Assembly: GCA_007844125.1 (NCBI GenBank)
Contig: CM017563.1
Coordinates: 15,049,663-15,113,662, forward strand
DNA: 64,000 nucleotides
Origin: Sinonovacula constricta
Lineage: Eukaryota; Mollusca; Bivalvia; Cardiida; Solecurtidae
Reading direction: 5' to 3'
In this document: piece after piece, positions 62,366 through 64,000 of the stretch
How the letters are laid out: each line of letters starts with the position of its first letter
How positions within the stretch are numbered: position 1 is the stretch's first letter
The notes under the pieces: generated by a model
Database searches by the model: none
Told to the model about the DNA's origin: nothing
The model's input: the letters and a program-made list of their open reading frames with translations, nothing else
Translations under genes and position numbers: made by a program

Positions 62366-64000
62366 GGTAAATTACAACTTAAATAAGTTTTTGAAAATAA
62401 GAACGTTTGCTTTATCCATAGAAGCGATCACTAAGACATTATTTTACATTAAGTTTTTTTTAAAACTGATTTGCACCTGTAACTTTCAGAAATTGTTTTA
62501 CATATTGAATTATTCACACTCTACATAGCAAGTCTCATTCCCTTGTTCAGATTCGTTCTCACTGTTGTTGTTTTTTGTTTTCACTGTTCATATATATGTA
62601 CATCTATTACACGGGAAGGTCGAATAGTGTTTTCTATCCAGCTAAAATTATACACTATTTCAATGTCGCAAGAAGAAAAGAAAAACAAACTTATCGCACA
62701 ATTCGTCTTCCTATGAACATCATATTTCTTTCACATTGAAGAAGACGGGACCATAATGAAGTTCCAACAACTACTACACTCCAATCTGTGTTCACAACAA
62801 ATAAAATCCACCCGTATTTGCTCTTCCGAATTTATAGCCCTCTGATCAGTCTGTCCGCAAACACGGAGTAATAAATACACGTCAAATGAGCGGGGCAATC
62901 ACGAGCAGTTTATGTAAGGTACATCTACCTTTGACTTGATCAATAATTCATAGCGTCGATGTTTTAACTTCCCCACTAATCGAAGATTCACAACACGGAA
63001 ACATACGAGGGTGAGACGCTTTGGCTATTGGATAACTCTCTTTCTCAGAAATTACATGCCGATGTCGGTATTTAATCTTTGATGATGAGACTTTCTATTT
63101 AGGCTATGTGTTTTGTACTTGAAAAGTTTGTTTTTATGAGTAAAAAGCACAACAAATCAGTAAAGATTTCAGATATTGTTTAAAAGTTGATGTAAGTTGA
63201 TGGCCTCGGTTCTTGCCTTTACTGAGATAAAGGTTTAGCACTCTCCCTCGCTTCCCAATAACTAGTGCTGTCGTTGATGGTTTTGATAAGCTAAATGCCA
63301 AATATGTAGTCAACAAAAACACAACATGTTTTAGCAACACCTAGGTTAAAAAAAGGAATTGCTATTTGAAGGTATTAACATCTGACTGCACAGTTTCAAG
63401 TTTTGTTAACTGCTCTCAATATAAAACAATTCTCAAAATACAAACGCCAAAGCGCGGACAGAAAAATACGTTTTGTTATTTTTAGCATAACATCCAGAGC
63501 ACCAAATCACAAATTTCCAAAGTTCAGAAACAACTGTTGTTCGTTCTAAGCACGTCCACTGTCCCCAAAAAGTAAGGTCCGGCTAGCTACATGCTACCTT
63601 CGACATACACGGCAATGAAACATTAGACTGTTATCTTTGGGTATGTGTTATCTCCGTAGCAAGAATTTCAAACATTTTCAAATAAACAACCAGAAAAAAA
63701 GTCCCGTTAAAGATAAAAAACACCCTACACTAAATTTATGGAATAGCTCTCTATGGTGCATATATTTGGGGCAACCTGACTTTGAGATATGTTAAATTGC
63801 ATATTTATGTTGAGAGATGTTTGCTTGCATTTTAGTGTTCAGATATATTTAATTGCATCTTAATGTTGTTAAAGAAATAGTTGCAAAATGAAAACAGACT
63901 TACTTTCATACAAATTAAATTACAACATACACTCTCAAATTATAGTACACATAATTGCAAAAGGATACTTAAAGATAAACCATAGCATAATGCTTAAGTT
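62366..64000. other. Sequence 5' of the FAM43-like gene
   Basis: Promoter side of the gene. No TATA box, exon or repeat could be supported. The 68-codon minus ORF at 63,134-63,340 has no recognisable features. Confidence 0.4.

Overview
The window is metazoan nuclear DNA: AT-rich, intron-rich and crowded with repeats, with GT-AG introns and decayed transposable elements. The style of the repeats (tRNA-headed SINEs, Ty3/Gypsy gag-protease remnants, two kinds of LINE, abundant minisatellites) and the two gene families suggest a mollusc, most likely a bivalve. That assignment is inference, not proof.

Two host gene families are clear. (1) An MFSD1-like major facilitator gene lies on the minus strand as a tandem pair. 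The upstream copy (54,516 to 41,632) can be assembled into 13 exons with compatible phases, giving a 500-residue open protein. The downstream copy (34,876 to 28,322) keeps ten recognisable exons in the same order and nearly the same lengths. It has a frameshift in exon 1, a stop codon ending exon 2, a frameshift in exon 9, a doubtful exon 8 donor and no exons 11-13 that I could find, so it looks like a pseudogene. (2) A single-exon FAM43-like PTB-domain gene lies at 61,514-62,365 on the minus strand.

Layout: 0-8 kb holds SINE copies and a decayed LTR retrotransposon 5' half (LTR, proline-tRNA primer site, gag, protease) inside a 157-bp inverted repeat, then a 300-bp direct repeat. 9.5-11.5 kb is a decayed non-LTR retrotransposon. 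12-19 kb is mostly empty, with a diverged minisatellite and possible non-coding exons. 18.7-19.7 kb has a small coding-like remnant with an 18-residue triplication. 20-23 kb holds SINE, palindromic-core and hAT-like repeats. 23.3-25.8 kb is a 2.5-kb AGT-derived array with kilobase-scale internal duplication. 28-35 kb is the MFSD1 pseudogene. 37.8-40 kb is a decayed L1-type LINE. 41.6-54.5 kb is the intact MFSD1-like gene. 55-59 kb holds MITE and SINE copies. 61.5-62.4 kb is the FAM43-like gene.

The most unusual observation is that two minisatellites inside the MFSD1-like gene are built from its own exon-intron junctions. A 56-bp array after exon 10 repeats the exon end plus the splice donor. 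A 35-bp array before exon 6 repeats the splice acceptor plus the first 7 exon bases. The exon 10 junction is also amplified in the pseudogene, with a different period (about 46 bp).
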